Both the position numbers and the translations under genes were made by a program. A stretch of 64,000 bases of DNA, taken from positions 43,945,442-44,009,441 of the forward strand of contig LS997566.1 of NCBI GenBank assembly GCA_000469685.2, in the 5' to 3' direction. The notes below the pieces were generated by a model, which made no database searches, was not told the DNA's origin, and saw only the letters and a program-made list of their open reading frames with translations. This document shows, piece after piece, positions 1 through 12,100 of this stretch. Numbering within the stretch: the first letter of the stretch is position 1; each line of letters opens with the position of its first letter. This stretch comes from Haemonchus contortus (Eukaryota; Nematoda; Chromadorea; Rhabditida; Trichostrongylidae).

Positions 1-1999
1 TATGATACTTACCAATGACAACGTCTCCCGGGTGAGCTATTCGAAGGACGGTTGAAACGGAAGACATTACGGGGTACGGGCGACGAAAAATGGGGTTTTC
101 GACGCCCACCATTTATACTTGGGAGGGCTGGGGAGGATCTCCCGGTCAAGGTAGAAGAATCCGATCGTCATTTTGAGGATAAAGGAGGTAAACGAAAAAA
201 TGATTGTGGATATCGAGAAGCTTCTGTGCGCGAATTGTTGTTTGACTCCCTTACCCAGACACCTTCCTCACCCTCCCCAGGTCGACTGGTGGAAGGTTTT
301 TGAATTGTTCGAGTCCTGATGCGCTCTGGTCATATTCAGAAAAAGTTCTATGGGCTCTTAAATATAAAGGCAATCCTGAAAAAATTTCGGTAGTCATTTT
401 ATGAACTTCAGGCAGAAACCTCTGTGTTGAAACGCAGCATCGATTTCAGTGCTTTTCGGATGTAATCTACGTTTCTCGAGCTATTTTCTTGTGAGTTTAC
501 TCTTGAATCCTCATGTCCTTAGAGGGTCTGTATAAGGAGCGCCTTACAGTAAACCTCCTATTCCTGCTTCTTCGTCGGGTTATGATGGGGTAGGTGGGCT
601 CCTTGAAGTCAACTGGTAAGCGCTTTTCTTGGTAATACTCCATGGCCTTCGTGATGATACCCAACGTGTGCGTCTCAGGTGGAATTCTTCATCCCCGGGG
701 ATTTAAATTAGCATAATTTCCCACAACTCCAGAGCCGACAAGCCGCTCAAACTATTCACTCGTATGCGTTGAGAACTAGACATTAAGGTTGTTGGAAAAA
801 TCTATTGTGCCCGCCCTCTTTTTGCAGTAATGAGGGTATTCCTGATATTCGAAAAGCTTTGTCCTCCCGGTTCTTCGGCCGACGAAATGGGAGAGCTGCG
901 CTGGACGTTTCTCCCTTCGCGACCCCTTCCGGCCATTTATCTTTCTGAAATTTCTTCTTCCTTTCAACAGCCCCTTTTCTTCCTCGTACACATCAAGTGC
1001 ACCTTCACTATTAATTAGAAGGCCTTCCAGACTGACAGCTGTTCTCTCGCTGATCGTCTGTTTTATTGGATCTTTTGTACTTGTCGCACGAACTGTAAAC
1101 AACGAAGTCAACGTAAAAATTGCTTCTAAAAATATTTTCTTCTAAAATGAATGACAAAACATCACCTGAAGTGACAGTCTAGCAGCACTTAAGTACTCTG
1201 TAGAAATGAAAGGATTAATTTGCAGATCGAAAACGTACGTGTAACTCTCTATGATGTTATAGATAATATAGTTTATATCAGTATCCAGTATGGAGGTGAG
1301 TTCACGATACATATCACATATTTTTCGGAAGCAATAGTTTTCCGCTATTTTGGGTCTTATTCTTCTTAATTGCTGGGATTTTATGGTTGAGCTTCGTAGA
1401 CTTTGGGGTATCCGGCTTTTGACGAAAAATGTTAGGTACGGCCTACAGTAGTACAATGGAAAAGCAGAAAACGCGAAAAATGAATAGAAAGAAATGCAAA
1501 GCTTAAGAAAGAAGAGAAAAGGCGAGTTGGACGAGTTATTCGGCAAAAGAACGGCAGCTGAGGGAATTTTCGGGCGAGTCACACGAACACGGCGCAGTGT
1601 CTGCAATTGCACAAGACACACCCAAACAGCTGACTTTGGCTTCTTTGTTAATATTATTTATTCTAGTGCTGATGTTAAGCTAAGATATTACACAGAATTG
1701 ATGTTCGATCTTTCGTCGACGGTTGAGAATAATTAATTAGATTAGGATGGAGTAGAGCATTAGTCGAATAGTAGGAATACAGCCGAAGACTATTACCAGT
1801 AGGAGACGGTCAATCAGTTTATTGACTTTTCACTACTGTTGCTTCAATGCGAACGTGGTGAAGAACATCAGATTTCGTAGCCTAGCGAGGGGCGGAGGCT
1901 GGCCGTGCTTCGCTCTCCGGCCCCTTATTGCGCCCTACAAAGAATGTTTTTGGATCTCATTCCGCCACATATGGTATCATATGGTAGGCGGCCGCGAAT
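1..1999. other. No gene recognised
   Basis: Only short open stretches occur here, without convincing splice sites or recognisable domains. A GC-rich imperfect palindrome lies near 1885-1925, where AGGGGCGGAG is answered by CTCCGGCCCCT. Nothing else can be supported. Confidence 0.5.
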
Positions 2000-2590
2000 T
2001 CATACCATGTGCAAACTCCGAAACCATATTTATCGTGAACCGTGCCTTTAAAGCTTCGTGATGAGGCTCGTGGGGAGACATGGCTGGCACAGACAAGTCC
2101 TTGAGAATAGGGCCACCCAGGAAAAGGCGCAGTTCACAATATTTCTGAGATGCATTAAAATCTAAATGGCGGAAGGGTCGATGCATCGGTGACGATGAAA
2201 GGGAAAAATAGGCACAATTTGCGAAATATAAGTGCTTGAAAGCATGGATGATAGAGGGCTCTACGAGACCACCATGATGGAAATGGCTTGGAAAGACATT
2301 CAAGAGGTTCCAGTTGTTGCAATTGCTTGAAGAGCTGGTTAAAGCCGGAAATGTCAAAAACTGCCTTCTGCTATGGGAGGAGATTACTTGGATGAATGTT
2401 CGACATGTGTGCTCCAATGTCAATGGTGCAGACTCTACAATGCCGCTGAAACACGTCCGCCTCTGGGTGTGGACGGAGACGAAGCCGAGACAGCGTTCCA
2501 TATGGCATATCCCGACATTATGTTTCTTCTGGTCGTTTAAATTACCATTTCGAATTTCAAAAAATTTCAAAATGATATTAAACGGCAACG
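2000..2590 (-). repeat. Degenerate protein-like repeat, family copy 1
   Basis: The minus strand stays open for about 200 codons. The part at about 2270-2470 aligns by eye, at both base and amino-acid level, with 39780-40020. Both read HTxRRTxFS, then, after a gap, a stretch ending in a Phe- and Ser-rich segment. Shared base strings include TGTTGCAATTGC against TGTTGCAGTTGC and ACTCGTCCGCC against ACACGTCCGCC. The copies differ by substitutions and small gaps, as expected of an old dispersed element. No known transposase or reverse-transcriptase motif is visible, so the element class is unknown. Confidence 0.4.
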
Positions 2591-2780
2591 TGCTCCAAGC
2601 GTCTATATGAAATCTCCGAACGGAAGGACTGTTGAAATATCAATGCTTATAGAGCTTCTAATATGCATTGAGGCCACATCCAAGCGACCCTACCATTGGG
2701 AAGAATACTAAGCATAACGAGTTACTAGTATTCAGCTGAAGGTCAGAAAAGCTCTAAGAACAAAGAATTTTGAAAATATG

Positions 2781-2846
2781 GACATTTTGCGGAAGTTGTC
2801 TCAGAGGACCCCCGACATTTTGCGGAGGTTGTCTCAGAGAACACCC
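2781..2846. repeat. Two-copy 33-base tandem repeat
   Basis: A 33-base unit beginning GACATTTTGCGG occurs twice head to tail, at 2781-2813 and 2814-2846, with a few substitutions. It is a local duplication and no function is apparent. Confidence 0.8.
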
Positions 2847-3214
2847 TAACCTGGATGTGTTTTTGTAATTAATACGACTAAACGATGATCGGTTGCCTGG
2901 GAGAAAGAGAATTTTCTGCTGAATTTAATCTCTATTCAATATTCTCTTGTACTCCAAATTTGCCTTTCCTTTTGAGCGATGATTCGGAGAAAATGAATCC
3001 GACACTAAGACCAAGAAAACAGAATTTCCACCCGATCTAGCTATTTCTTGCAATTGGGTCATACATGATATTCCCCAGCATGAGTCCGTGAAAGGGTGAA
3101 TTGGGAAAGAGCACATTTCACTTTTTTCTGGTCTTACGACGTCTGAATGTCCCTGCTTGTAACTAAAGCTGCAGGACTTTCTAGAAAATTCGTTGGAACA
3201 GTTGCGGACGAAGG

Positions 3215-3390
3215 TAAGGTAGTGGCTAATCCGTACAAAACGCGTTATGGAGAGATCGAAACCCGGATCGATACTCGCCCGAGCCAACTAGGCATTCCAT
3301 CGCTCCGGGTTCGGGTATTGGAGTAGAGTAGTCTGTGAATGTAAAAGCACTGATTTGTATATCGGCTGGCTACCGGCTGATTTGGAACGC
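3215..3390 (+). mobile_element. tRNA-derived SINE copy, plus orientation, 5' part decayed
   Basis: A B-box-like GATCGAAACCC is followed by CGGATCGATACTCGCCCG and then by the SINE body (AAAAGCACTGATTTG, TATCGGCTGGC). It matches in order the reverse complement of the well-preserved copy at 37326-37624. The A box is not clear and the tail is lost, so this is a truncated and mutated copy. Confidence 0.6.
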
Positions 3391-4555
3391 TAGACATTCC
3401 TGCTAAGTTCTTTATCAGTAGTGACATGTCGGTAGTGACATCGACCTTCCTTGATCTCTATACCTCTGCCTGGCTGACGATTCTGGGCACTTCTTTGTAC
3501 TGTAATGAAAAGCGTTATGAAAGTTGAAAGATCCCATCCCATGACGGATATTTTCAGTGGCTCCGGATCATAAGACTCCCAAATTGTGCAGTGCTACATT
3601 TGACGTCACTATTCCATTGCTCGACGCAAGGAGAAAGGAACTTGTGAATTTAATCGCAAGCAGTCTACTCAGTGGAGAAAATGATGCTGTGACAAGGTAA
3701 TCGAGTTGCTTTGTTTATAGGTACTTTACATTTTAAAGTCCCTTGAGGGTGTAGCAAGCGCTTGCACCACCATGGGTTGTACCCCACCAGGGCAATCAAA
3801 TGAATCCCATGCCACTTTGGTCGGTTTTGTTGGGTCGGGATGAATTCTCTTAAGCGAATGAAACCGTTAAATTGAACATTTGCCAATTCATATAAGCCTT
3901 CATATGGGCATATGGGCCTGGCTAGGATTCGATCTACCTTAAAAGGGTTCCATTCAAAACTCAGGTTCATGAGTGCTCCAGAGCGCTTCCTCATTGAGAA
4001 TCATTCCTCCCTCTACCGCCCTGTAGTGAAGTTATTGCCTCATTACAACAGGATACCATATAGCTTACCAAATTCTCAGTGATTCAGTATCCACAAATGA
4101 TGGCCCACTTCAAAATCACTCCCGTCTCCGATAAAATGTGGTAGGGCCAAGAGGCACCGCTGCTGAACGTTCGGTGAAGGGGACAAATTTCAAATCAATG
4201 CCCTTCCGAGACGGCCACTGCGGATTGGCTGGTCCCATACAGCTCGCAACTCTGCAGTCCCCTCTGCACTTGCGTGTGTGGGGAAAAACGAGCATTTCCC
4301 CCCCACAGCACGTTGAATGACCTTAACTACATGTTCATCCTGCTTTTGTAGTCTCTCAGGTGTACGTCAATGCAGGCTCCAGACGCATTCAAGCAGCCAC
4401 TACGATTCTGAATTGTAGTCACATGCGGGGGTGCATTTCAAAAACGAAATTAGTTAACTCCGGAGGACCTCAAGACGGTGAACTTCAAAATAAAAGTGAG
4501 GGCCGCAGAGTTAAATCTTCCCGAGTTGAATTTTGTGTGAAGGGAGAAGGGAAGG
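3391..4555. other. No gene recognised
   Basis: No exon with both splice sites, no repeat family member and no regulatory motif could be supported in this stretch. Confidence 0.4.
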
Positions 4556-4581
4556 TTTTTTCTCTCTTTCCCTACTCCTCA
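4556..4581 (+). promoter_or_regulatory. Possible trans-splice acceptor upstream of the 4621 start
   Basis: A pyrimidine run rich in TCTC and TTTCCC ends in CTCAG at 4581, 39 bases before the ATG at 4621. In nematodes such a site with no upstream exon commonly accepts a spliced leader, which would define the 5' end of the mRNA. It could also be an ordinary acceptor for a 5' UTR intron. Confidence 0.4.
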
Positions 4582-4620
4582 GGTCGTTACATTTTTCCCC
4601 AACAAAATAGCAGCAATAAA

Positions 4621-7600
4621 ATGGCAAAGCCTTCGCAAGTTCTCTGGAATTTCAGATTTACGTCTATGTTTCTCGTTGTGGCTGGCTTTGCGTCCATGTT
4701 CCAGTTATGGCTAGTTGCTTACAAGAAATCAGTGATACGTCGCCCATCAGCAACATTAAGTGAGTTACTAGTTTCTAAGTCGTTCTAAGTGCCCGAAAGA
4801 ATACTCTCCCCTAGAAGCGGAGGAGTTCTTCGACGTATTGGCATATGCCAAGAGATGCCGTCCCACTCACCGCGCCAAAGCTATGTGACCACCGTAGCGA
4901 TTTTGGGTGCACACGATACAACCGTCATTAGCGTGCTAACTCCCGTATTCAGCCCCTATGGGTAGATTAACGTGATTAAGATAAAGGGTAAAGGAGAAAG
5001 TCCTTGGGCTTCGATCAATCCCATCTGAGGGAGTTGCCTCAGCATACGACTTGCAATTAGAATCGTAGTGGCGTATTGAATGCGTATGTGACCTATAAAA
5101 TGACTTGCAGTTGCCAGCCGATGTACAAGTCAGTACTTTTATCCTCCCACACGAGTCTGGAACCGATTAACCAACCCCTGAGAGAAAGGCTTGATTAGCC
5201 TGGACGGATATCGATCCGGGATTCGAACCCTCGACAATTCATGTGTTATAGTGCACCAGTTGCCACTGCACCACCTCAGCCCTGCTATTTTGATAGATTC
5301 TGAATTTTTGGATAGTTTGAAAAGTATGAACTCATCGAGCAAGGAGACAACGAGGACATCATCTGGTCTCGTACACCAAATTCTCTGCATGGGAGGATTG
5401 CCCCGGCCCACTTTTCCTGCATTTCCAAGCATGATTTCAAAGTACCAGTCGGGCCGCCCGGCTAACGCCAGGCTTCCCTCCTTCTTAAGGGGTCGCCCGG
5501 CTTCGCCGGGCGCTTTTCCTTCTTGTAAGAAATTTGCTATGCGTAAATAACACTTCGGATTCTCCTTTTTCTTTGAAAGCTCTACACCCTCAGTATTAGC
5601 TCTGAATTGGAAGCGATTTTTTCTGTATTACAATTAATTATATACTAATTAGAAGTTTCGATTCATTGCTCTTAATCTCGAAATTGTGTCAGATTGATGG
5701 CTTAACTGATTGACAACCAATGTCTTGAATGTCGTTATCAACGGAACATTTTCTCCACGGATTTTTCATTAATTGGGAATCCCAAATCCTTAGCGGTCAG
5801 ATGAGTTTAGTCACAAATGATATGCCACAAAACAAAAAGGAATCATGGTACTTCATTGTGTCAGAAAGCTTACTGCGTAACGGTCGTAGTTTAATAGCAA
5901 GAAATGAACAAATTCTCATTTCGTATATCATTGATCAGTCGCTATTATAGCATTTACAGCACTAAAGAGGCAGTGCTTGATCATAAATAACCTTTTGCTA
6001 TTTAAGCCCCTTATCAGTCCTTATCAGTTGTTATCAGTTCCTGTCACAGAGTACCTACCTACGACCACGTCACATCCTACATTGCCGTCATTGAAAAGGT
6101 TCCACTGTTGACACTAAGGGGCTTGCTCGCTTGTTATTATCTGTCCTTATCACTAATTAATTTCGGTCCCTTTACCTCCTGCACTATCTACTGGAATGCT
6201 CAGTTGTTAGTATTAAAGACGTTGTAGATTTACTTGCTCTCGCCTCCTATCAGTTTCTATCAGTCTCTAACAACTTTGCGAAATGCCAAAGCTCTGCCGT
6301 TAACAGGAAGTAAGTAACGGTTCCTGTGGCTCTCGCCTTTCTAGGCTCTTGATCAACTCCTTTCAATTGTTATCTTATCACCTACCATCAGTGTTCCTAT
6401 CCTACTTCCTGTACTCCTACCAAGTTTCAATGCAATAGGACCACGTAAACAGGAGTTATGAACTTGCGACCTAAAATTTCTGTGGCGCACGCCCCGCACC
6501 CAGTAGGCGGAGTCCATCTCGCCGCTTGCCCTAAGTGTTCCTATGCTGTCCTCTGTACTTCTACCAATTTTGAACGCTTTGGGTCCACTGGGACAGGACT
6601 TACGAATTTGTGACCTGGAATTTCTACAGCGCACGCCCCGCTCCCTGCGAGCGGAGTCCAGTCCTATCACCTGCCGTAAGTGTTCACATGCTTCCCCCTA
6701 CCCCTCTCCTGCCAAATCTGACCTTTCTAGGTCCACGGGGACATGAGTCATGAATTTGCGGCCCAAAGTTTCTAACGCGCACGCCACGCTCCCTGTGCAC
6801 GGATTTCGGTCCTGCCACTTACCAAAGGTGTTCCCATCCTGCCCCGTGTGCTCCTACCAAATTTGAGCTTTCTAGGTCCACGGGAACAGGAGTTATGAAT
6901 TTCCGGTCAAACACACACACCCGACACACACACACACACAAACACCCGACACACCAACAGACACACTTAACGAATTATATAAAGTAGGATTAGCGCGTTA
7001 CCTAGGCTAACCTCTGTTACTGAAGACATCCAATTCGGTGAAATGATTTCCCGAAAGCGGAAGATTGCTTTTTAGCTGTACTGAAGGCATATAATCGTTG
7101 GCGGTTGGCAAAATATCCATTTTTACACTTTTTTGCACTTGGCTCCTTGCCAGTGCTTCTATTTCCTCTTCTTTTATGTAGAAAAATACTGATCATTCCG
7201 AAAAGCTGGCATTTTCCCTGACTGAAGTTCGTCTTATGCAACCTCTTAGACCATTTCCTACTTGAAGCCCAGGTTTCAGCCCAGAACATTCATACAACAA
7301 TCATTTGTCCACCACGCCTTTAATCAACTTCTATGGCTGCAGCAACTCATCTTCAGGAAGATTTGAAAAATCATATTAATTTATATTTTTCTACCTGAAA
7401 ATTTAGCGTCGGATCTTCGACAAATATGTATTCTGGTGACAGACCGTCATAGCCAAGTGTTCTCGTTTTTGGTGCCAATTTCAATCATTGCTTGCGTCAT
7501 TATGGAAATGTTCGTACATCGATTCAGGTATGTAGTTGTAGTAGCTGTCAATTTGCCTGTTTGGTTTCCATCCCCTTACCATCATCCACAGGCAGATGAC

Positions 7601-7640
7601 TGCCTCTCTTTACACCGTTCATTATGAGGGACTGCTCTGA
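4621..7640 (+). CDS. Small two-transmembrane protein of unknown function (three-exon model)
   Basis: Predicted coding exons are 4621-4759, 7407-7527 and 7592-7640. They join in phase to 102 residues ending in TGA. Exon 1 starts MAKPSQVLW and holds a hydrophobic stretch (FTSMFLVVAGFASMF) followed by a basic patch, KKSVIRR. Exon 2 holds a second hydrophobic segment (FSFLVPISIIACVIM) followed by FVHRFR. The C-terminus reads QMTASLYTVHYEGLL. Splice sites are good: AA|GTGAGT, TTTAG|, CAG|GTATGT and a 64-base second intron ending CCACAG. Intron 1 is long and contains a SINE and a Helitron-like element, so a further exon inside it cannot be excluded. I do not recognise the family. A membrane hairpin protein is inferred from hydrophobicity only. 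The gene converges on the Sos gene at 9184. Confidence 0.5.
4978..5283 (-). mobile_element. tRNA-derived SINE copy, nearly full length
   Basis: On the minus strand the head carries a TGGTGCAGTGG A box and the B box GGTTCGAATCC (within 5218-5230 on the plus strand). The body follows, with the conserved segment complementary to TTTTATCCTCCCA, and then a GGATAAA-type tail near 4978. It lies in intron 1 of the two-transmembrane protein gene and in the same orientation as the copies at 37.3 and 62.6 kb. Confidence 0.8.
5446..5520. repeat. GC-rich hairpin with T-rich 3' flank
   Basis: CGCCCGGC, a TTCG loop and GCCGGGCG form an almost perfect stem at about 5493-5512, followed by CTTTTCC. A related CGCCCGGC string lies just upstream at 5455. 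It looks like a bacterial intrinsic terminator, but the surroundings are nematode repeats and an intron, so this is a structural observation and not a terminator call. Confidence 0.5.
6004..6275. repeat. TTATCAGT-rich irregular repeat
   Basis: Short motifs of the form TTATCAGT or CTATCAGT recur at irregular spacing, clustered near 6008-6040 and 6249-6273. The block adjoins the minisatellite of the Helitron-like element and may belong to its 3' part. Confidence 0.35.
6355..6989 (-). mobile_element. Helitron-like element, 5' end at 6989, with internal minisatellite
   Basis: Read on the minus strand the element begins TCCTACTTTATATAATTCG directly after an A at 6990. It runs through a TG-rich microsatellite (6907-6966) into about four units of roughly 143 bases. 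Each unit contains forms of AACTCCTGTCCC and TTGGTAGGAG, at about 6849, 6706, 6558 and 6416. The same start, microsatellite and minisatellite occur at 41461 on the plus strand. A 5' TC inserted after A and an AT-rich start are typical of Helitrons, and internal minisatellites are common in non-autonomous ones. No Rep/helicase coding and no certain 3' CTRR hairpin end were found. Confidence 0.55.
6907..6966. repeat. CA microsatellite
   Basis: A run of CA dinucleotides interrupted by CCGACA. It is part of the Helitron-like element and is matched by TG repeats in the copy at 41.5 kb. Confidence 0.85.
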
Positions 7641-9183
7641 ATAATGTAGCTGGCACACTACTTTCCGAGTAGTCTTGAAATCCACGGCGAAGAAGCTTAG
7701 GCCAGGAGTGGAACTGAATAACTCATGGTTGTGAGCTTTAGTAGAGGATTTGGCACATTCCAGGCGACTTATGGATTAATGAGTAACATCCAGCGGTTCA
7801 TTCCTGGGTCATGAGAAAAAATGTGGTTTGTGCGGAGGTGTACGTGGTCGATTCAGAGACAAGGAATGATGGAGCCTACAATTTTCTTGAGGACCAAAAA
7901 CAGAAATGGTATATTGGAGGGAACCAGCGCCTTAATGGGGTGGTACACGGCGTAGAAGTAACCAAGCAATCAAAGGGACCTTGAAAAAGCCGAAAGTTTG
8001 TAACTCGCTGGTTAAGAGGCTCCATTGAGTGCAAGGCAAGCGGCGTTTCCTACATACCTACAATTAGTTGTCTCATCGCGCGTCACGTCGGGGTTATTTA
8101 CCCAGGGGCTCAGCATACTATACGGGTGTCTTCACCCCCGTTTGCATTGCCAAGCTGACAGAAGCTAACCTATGCGCTGTATAAATCCACCAAACCAACT
8201 TAAAGCGGAAGGTTGGAACCCCTAAACCCACAAATCAATAAACCGAGGGACCAGGAGCCTCAGGAAAACGCCAGTTCATGCCCAGGGTTTTTTCTAACCT
8301 GGAGCTATTTCAGGAACAACCTTCGCATTTGGTAGCGAACTTCTTCGAAAACAATCAAAACAGATTTGTTCTTCTGATCTTCATTTAAATATCATGCACT
8401 TAATTAACAAATCGTGTACATTAACATTTAAAACGAAAGAAAAAAAGGAAAATTAAAAAATAAACAACTATGCAATGGAATTTGACTATGAAGACGTGAG
8501 CAGATCCGATAGGGATGACATCATGGGGAGGATGCCATCACTGACGGACATACACAAGCTAACATAACCATGATGTACGCACAGCGTACACCCAAAATCC
8601 AAACATAATTTAATCGAATGCCAGAAAAAAAAGAAAGAAAAATCGCAAATAACTGAACATATCACAGGTTTTCGTACATTTTCTTACATATTAACATATG
8701 TACTGTCAGAAAATAATAAGCTGAATGGCGATGATGATGGTTTTGGTGGTGACGAAACGGTTTATGACAACCTATCGCCACCCGTTTTCACTAACAAACA
8801 ATCGAAAACAAAAACAATAAACACCGCAAAGTGAGAGATTCCTGACAAATATATGTATGTATATATGCATATGTGTGTACTAGAGCAATGAAATGGCAAT
8901 TCTACGGGGTTGTTTCAGATGAAGAAAAGCCCTGTGCGACGTCTGAAACACCCTGGAAATGCTACGAGATCGGAATGCTTTGTGCGTTGCCTGTGATCGA
9001 ACCCATCCGTCGCCGTGCCGAGGAAGCGACACGGGCGGAGCAGGATCAAATCACGCAACTACGAATTTTTTTGCACTACCACGTTTTTCAATTGAAGGAC
9101 TGAGCAGGCAACATAGAGCGGTCTGCAGGGTTGGCGCAGACTGAGTGACGAGGGCGGCTACGACGACAATCGGCTTTGGCTCT
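7641..9183. other. Convergent intergenic region, 3' ends of two genes
   Basis: The stop of the plus-strand two-transmembrane gene (7640) and the stop of the minus-strand Sos gene (9184) face each other. The DNA is AT-rich from 8340 to 8880, with A-runs near 8440-8470 and a TATG/TATA microsatellite at about 8846-8880. No clean AATAAA in the Sos orientation was found, so the Sos 3' UTR end is not placed. Confidence 0.5.
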
Positions 9184-12100
9184 TCAAAATTGTGGGGATG
9201 TCGTCGGGCTGTCGTTCGGTTTTCGCGTTTTGTACGTCTTCGGTGGCAACGGTGGTGGTGTGTCCGGTGATGAAGGCGATGGCACCGTTGCACGTTGTAA
9301 TGACGGACTGCTGGTCATACGCCTGAACAATCAAAACAATACTATACCACAAAGGATACAATGATATAGTATAGCAATCAATAGGCTGGATAAACTTACG
9401 TTTTCGGAGGCAAAGGAGGCGGAGTTTGTTGAGCTGCAGTACCGCGGCGAGGCGGTAATGCCGGAGGCAACGGCACTGATAAACGTACCGTCGGTGAATT
9501 AGCTTCGCTGGAGGGCCTGAAAATCGATCATAGATCATCGATCGATAAAATCAAATTCGGAAATCCATGATCCTTCAAAGAATATTCAAAAGAGCTGGTA
9601 ATAATCCCATTCTCGGTGAGCCTATGTGTACTTTCCTCTCAAGACCACCACGAGTACGGTAATAAACTGCTTACAAATAGAAAATTCTAGTAAAAATTAC
9701 CTCAGCAGCTACTAGTATACACAAAAACTCACCTATCAAGCACAACTCGAAGTTGTTCGTTATTCGACATGGCGGTAGTAGTCGCCGACAAGCGCGGAGG
9801 AAGTGCAGGCGGCGGCGAATGTTGTGCGTCCACGGACGGAAACACGAAGGCGGACGGTGTGTGGTCTACAAAACATCAACGACAGTGAGATAGGTTCACA
9901 TTTCGTAGCCTGTTAGTGTGCAAAAGGAACTGGTTTTTTTATAAATAACTTAATTGTGAAGAATTAAACAGAAGTAGAGTTAGTCAAAACGATTTCTCTG
10001 CCCTATGCATCAATAAATGCAGAGGGGAAGTTTCCAAAATTGATTGTAAGGATAGATCGCCAATATTAATTGACTTGTGATCAACTCAACTCAAAGCTGA
10101 ACTCTTTACTCACAGTGAAGTAATAAAACCAACCTGCGGATAATCGCGAAGGTGTCTGAGGCGACCGATTCGAAGGTGATGAGTTTACAGGCACTGGCCT
10201 TCGAGGATGAAGCGGTGGCGCAGTAGATGGTGCACTTGAAGCTGTAGAAGGCGGTGGCGCTGTAGCAGTGCCAGATTTTTGTGCTTTACGTGGTACTAAC
10301 GGGGGTGGTTGTAGCTGGCCTGAAAAGGAAAACGAATTTATTATTTCAGTCTGACCTGTTAGGTATAAGCCTGCCATGCAGTGGGAACTCGGCCATTCAC
10401 GAAAAAAGATTTTGTGGAAATTTTGAAAAAAATGACTCTAAAAATTACTGGTTAAGCTGCTCACCTATTTTATGCGTTCGCCTTGGCACATCTCCAACAA
10501 ACTTTGGATGCTGACCAGGAGTGATATCGACCAAAGAGAAATGGGCGTCGTCGGCGTCAGGCGTTAGGACTGGCGGGCGCGGCCTAGAAAAATGTAGTCA
10601 ACTTATTGAAATTGCAGTACTTGACCTAGTCAGATGAACTTCAAGAGGCAAAAGACAGTTGAAAAAGTAAGGTGTTTCACAGTTTCGTAGTCACTCAAGT
10701 AACACAATTGAATAGTCTGGTCGGAAAACGGAAGGGTTTAGCGGGACATTGGCAGGCAGGAGTCTACGGGGGATTGTTTGCTCTTCGAGCCCATAGGTGA
10801 TTGACAGACGGACAGACAGGACAGACAACGCCAGAAGTACAGCAAACAATCTCTAATTATGCTTGCTAATTCAGAAAAACTGACATTCACCGGGTATATC
10901 GAGGTATGAGGAGCCCAAGAATCCCGTTCTGATATTTTCTGGTATACGCCATGAATTCGATTTTCTTCCGCAGCAAATATTCCAGCGAAAGGATGGAAAC
11001 TATTTCGTATGGAGCCCGATCCTCAGACCGACTTATCAGAACGGTACTTCTCGGCACTTCCACACTCTCGCGAAATATTCTTCGCTTTTACAACGGTAAC
11101 AAGATATCTGCTCAAGAGTTCATCGAAACCACGTGAGTCATCTCAGGATGTCGTAACAATCACATGATTACTCGTACTAGTTCTTTGCCCGCCTCCGGAA
11201 ATCCGGTACATAGAGTACATTACAATTGGCATACGCGAAACAGGGCCAAATCCAAACTTCAGCTCAGATGCCCTCAACTCGGGGAAAAAGACGATTTCTA
11301 TCAGCTAAGTATCAGTCTGAGATCCTCCGGAGCCCATACTCAAAAAAAAAAATCAATTGCTACTCTAGTATTGACTGTTACAGCTTCATAGCGCATGATC
11401 TCAGCACTCCTTACGACTGCCGATATCATCGTAAGCCAACGAATTCTTTAGGAGGATAACAAAAACCTTATACGTACTTGCTCAGTCTAGGTAAACATTA
11501 CAATAGTTATGTGATTTCTCGATAATGTTCCTTCGAGTCGTTCTTTGTGCAAAGCAACGAAGACGAATTAGACGACGTTTTTCTTTGTACGAAACTGGTA
11601 GCGTGTCCGATTTAATTCCCAGTCAATTTATGCATTCTCATACTGATAGATTATTAGCCATTATATCTTTAGAACCAAGTAATTGATTGTATAGAGCAAC
11701 TATGAGGCTTTCCATGCTCTTCCGCTACAGTTATGTTCTCAAGTGGTCCCTCTAGCTGCTGAACATTCTTGACCAGAAGTCCATTCCATGGGACGAAGTT
11801 CCGAGCGGCTCACCAAGTGAAAACCCTCATGATCCGAAGAGAAGTCAAACATTCCTATTTCCTCCCATTGGTGACCCTTCAATATAAACCACCAATAAGA
11901 TAAATTTCGTTCCTTTTTGATCACTTCTAGTAGTCAAGCAGAACCCGGGACCGCTCAGCTACTCAGACTCATCCACAGTGTTACCAATGAAGAGTCAGGT
12001 AGGGAAGACCTCTTGTCACACCTAGCACCTTGATGACTTTCAAAATTACTAATCCAAGCCATGTGTGATGGGATATTTGATCTTCACTCTCTTCGCGTAT

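Noticed and set aside
1142..1621. Minus-strand frame of 159 codons
   Set aside because: Composition (Phe/Leu/Ser-rich from AT-rich DNA) and the lack of motifs or splice signals suggest chance.
5493..5520. Bacterial rho-independent terminator
   Set aside because: Sequence resembles one, but the setting is a eukaryotic intron with nematode SINEs. Reported only as a hairpin.
5191..5550. Long plus-strand open frame through the SINE and GC hairpin
   Set aside because: Its first part is the SINE head and body read backwards. The openness follows from the repeat, not from a gene.
8846..8880. Possible promoter TATA element in the TATG/TATA run
   Set aside because: It lies between converging 3' ends and is a simple microsatellite.
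9051..9304. Other long frames on both strands over the last Sos exons
   Set aside because: They are shadows of the GC-rich proline-coding exons in other frames.
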